Shown here: in pieces, positions 63,736 to 64,000 of the stretch | Layout: the number at the start of each line of letters is the position of its first letter | Numbering within the stretch: the first letter of the stretch is position 1 | Source: Wujia chipingensis | GTDB lineage: Bacteria; Bacillota; Clostridia; Lachnospirales; Lachnospiraceae | NCBI RefSeq assembly: GCF_014337155.1 | Contig: NZ_CP060632.1 | Coordinates: 124,001 to 188,000, forward strand | DNA: 64,000 nt | Direction: 5' to 3' | The notes under the pieces: model-generated | The model's database searches: none | What the model saw: the letters and a program-made list of their open reading frames with translations, nothing else | Told to the model about the DNA's origin: nothing | Position numbers and translations under genes: made by a program

Positions 63736-64000
63736 TTAAAGTGGCAGATATACTAAATATCAATGATACAGTACACTAGCGGACTTGTCTGGCGGTGTGA
63801 TGCATCATATAAATTTATTGGGGGGGGAGCCGCTTTTACATAAAGATATCAAAGACATCATAAAAATGACAAGAAGATACTTCCCGATAGGTGTAATTAA
63901 TTTGGTCACAAATGGTATACTATTACCAAAAATGGATGAAGAATTTTGGGATATTTGTCATGCTCAACAGATAGATGTATGTCCTACGAAATATCCGATA

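Larger units (their letters stand above)
62499..63776 (+). mobile_element. IS630-family insertion sequence
   Basis: About 1.28 kb, with near-perfect terminal inverted repeats of at least 24 bp: GTGTACTGTATCATTGATA at the left, its complement at 63758-63776. Flanking TA dinucleotides (62497-62498 and 63777-63778) are the TA target duplication of IS630/Tc1 elements. It carries two overlapping transposase frames and no passenger gene. Both ends are intact, so it may still be active. Confidence 0.92.
62319..64000 (+). pseudogene. Radical SAM gene interrupted by an IS630-family element
   Basis: The first part (62319-62498, after AGAGGTGA) encodes residues 1-60 with CNLNCKGCGSFMPLADEEY, a CxxxCxxC radical SAM cluster. 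The insertion stops translation. Beyond it, from 63779, the same frame resumes with LADLSGG, LLGGEPLLHKDI and INLVTNG, typical later radical SAM segments, and runs off the window. Removing the insertion together with one TA restores a continuous frame. Substrate unknown; similar GCG-containing proteins act in peptide or sugar modification. Confidence 0.88.

Noticed and set aside
1..64000. CRISPR arrays, tRNA and rRNA genes
   Set aside because: No regularly spaced repeats, no tRNA-like cloverleaf with a GGTTCRA arm outside coding sequence, and no rRNA signature were found by eye.

Overview
The window looks like a chromosomal stretch of a motile, endospore-lineage member of the Lachnospiraceae (Clostridia). 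The evidence is a flagellar late-gene locus with Bacillus/Clostridia synteny (comF, yvyF, flgM, flgN, flgK, flgL, fliW, csrA, flaG, fliD, fliS, fliT, hag), SpoIID- and SpoIIQ-like genes, a PerR-type regulator, a GH94 cellobiose phosphorylase, an S-box riboswitch before metK, and moderate GC with strong AGGAGG ribosome-binding sites. No rRNA, tRNA or CRISPR array was seen. The species cannot be named from the sequence alone.

Layout. 1-1.6 kb: 5' part of thiH and all of thiG (minus strand), behind a consensus promoter and an intrinsic-terminator leader. 1.7-3.1 kb: short SpoIID-like protein and SpoIIQ-like LytM protein. 3.3-8.8 kb: perR, an EAL phosphodiesterase with a degenerate GGDEF domain, acpP and cellobiose phosphorylase. 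9.0-14.2 kb: an accessory region. It opens with a decayed polysaccharide locus in which a capD-type dehydratase gene is fused in frame to a multiply broken ugd gene. An Rpn-like fragment and a frameshifted AbiH gene follow, and then an intact three-gene module: HigB-like toxin, HigA-like antitoxin and SecB-like chaperone. That order and content match a toxin-antitoxin-chaperone (TAC) system.

14.5-20.5 kb: VanZ-like protein, G5-M23 peptidase, a small Ig-like protein, an aldose 1-epimerase and a secreted protein with six ChW repeats. 20.8-27.2 kb: a sigma-28-driven 1093-residue protein with a FliK-like C-terminus, a flagellin with an inserted variable domain, a FliS paralogue, HIT and VanZ proteins. 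27.2-35.7 kb: metK with its SAM riboswitch, an atypical carbamoyltransferase, pyrB, pyrI, murA, metG and a lipoprotein. 35.9-42.0 kb: a 142-bp palindromic repeat, a Cys-rich DivIVA-like coiled coil, a PAS/GAF protein, and mreB/mbl with two rod/hook genes and a rod-binding protein. 42-57.1 kb: recD2, comF and the late flagellar genes ending in a compact second flagellin.

57.2-64 kb: a probable surface or flagellin modification cassette (LicD-type transferase, ribulose-phosphate epimerase paralogue, IspD/TarI-type cytidylyltransferase), then AT-rich acquired DNA with a novel protein and a radical SAM gene split cleanly by an IS630-family element.

How it fits together. Good matches to a TAAG-N15/16-CCGATAT sigma-28 promoter precede the 1093-residue protein, both flagellins and mreB, with a weaker one before flgM, so they plausibly form one regulon held by FlgM. 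FliW and CsrA are encoded beside the filament genes. The leaders of hag and flaG carry hairpins with loop GGA motifs next to GGA-containing ribosome-binding sites, suggesting FliW-CsrA control of filament translation.
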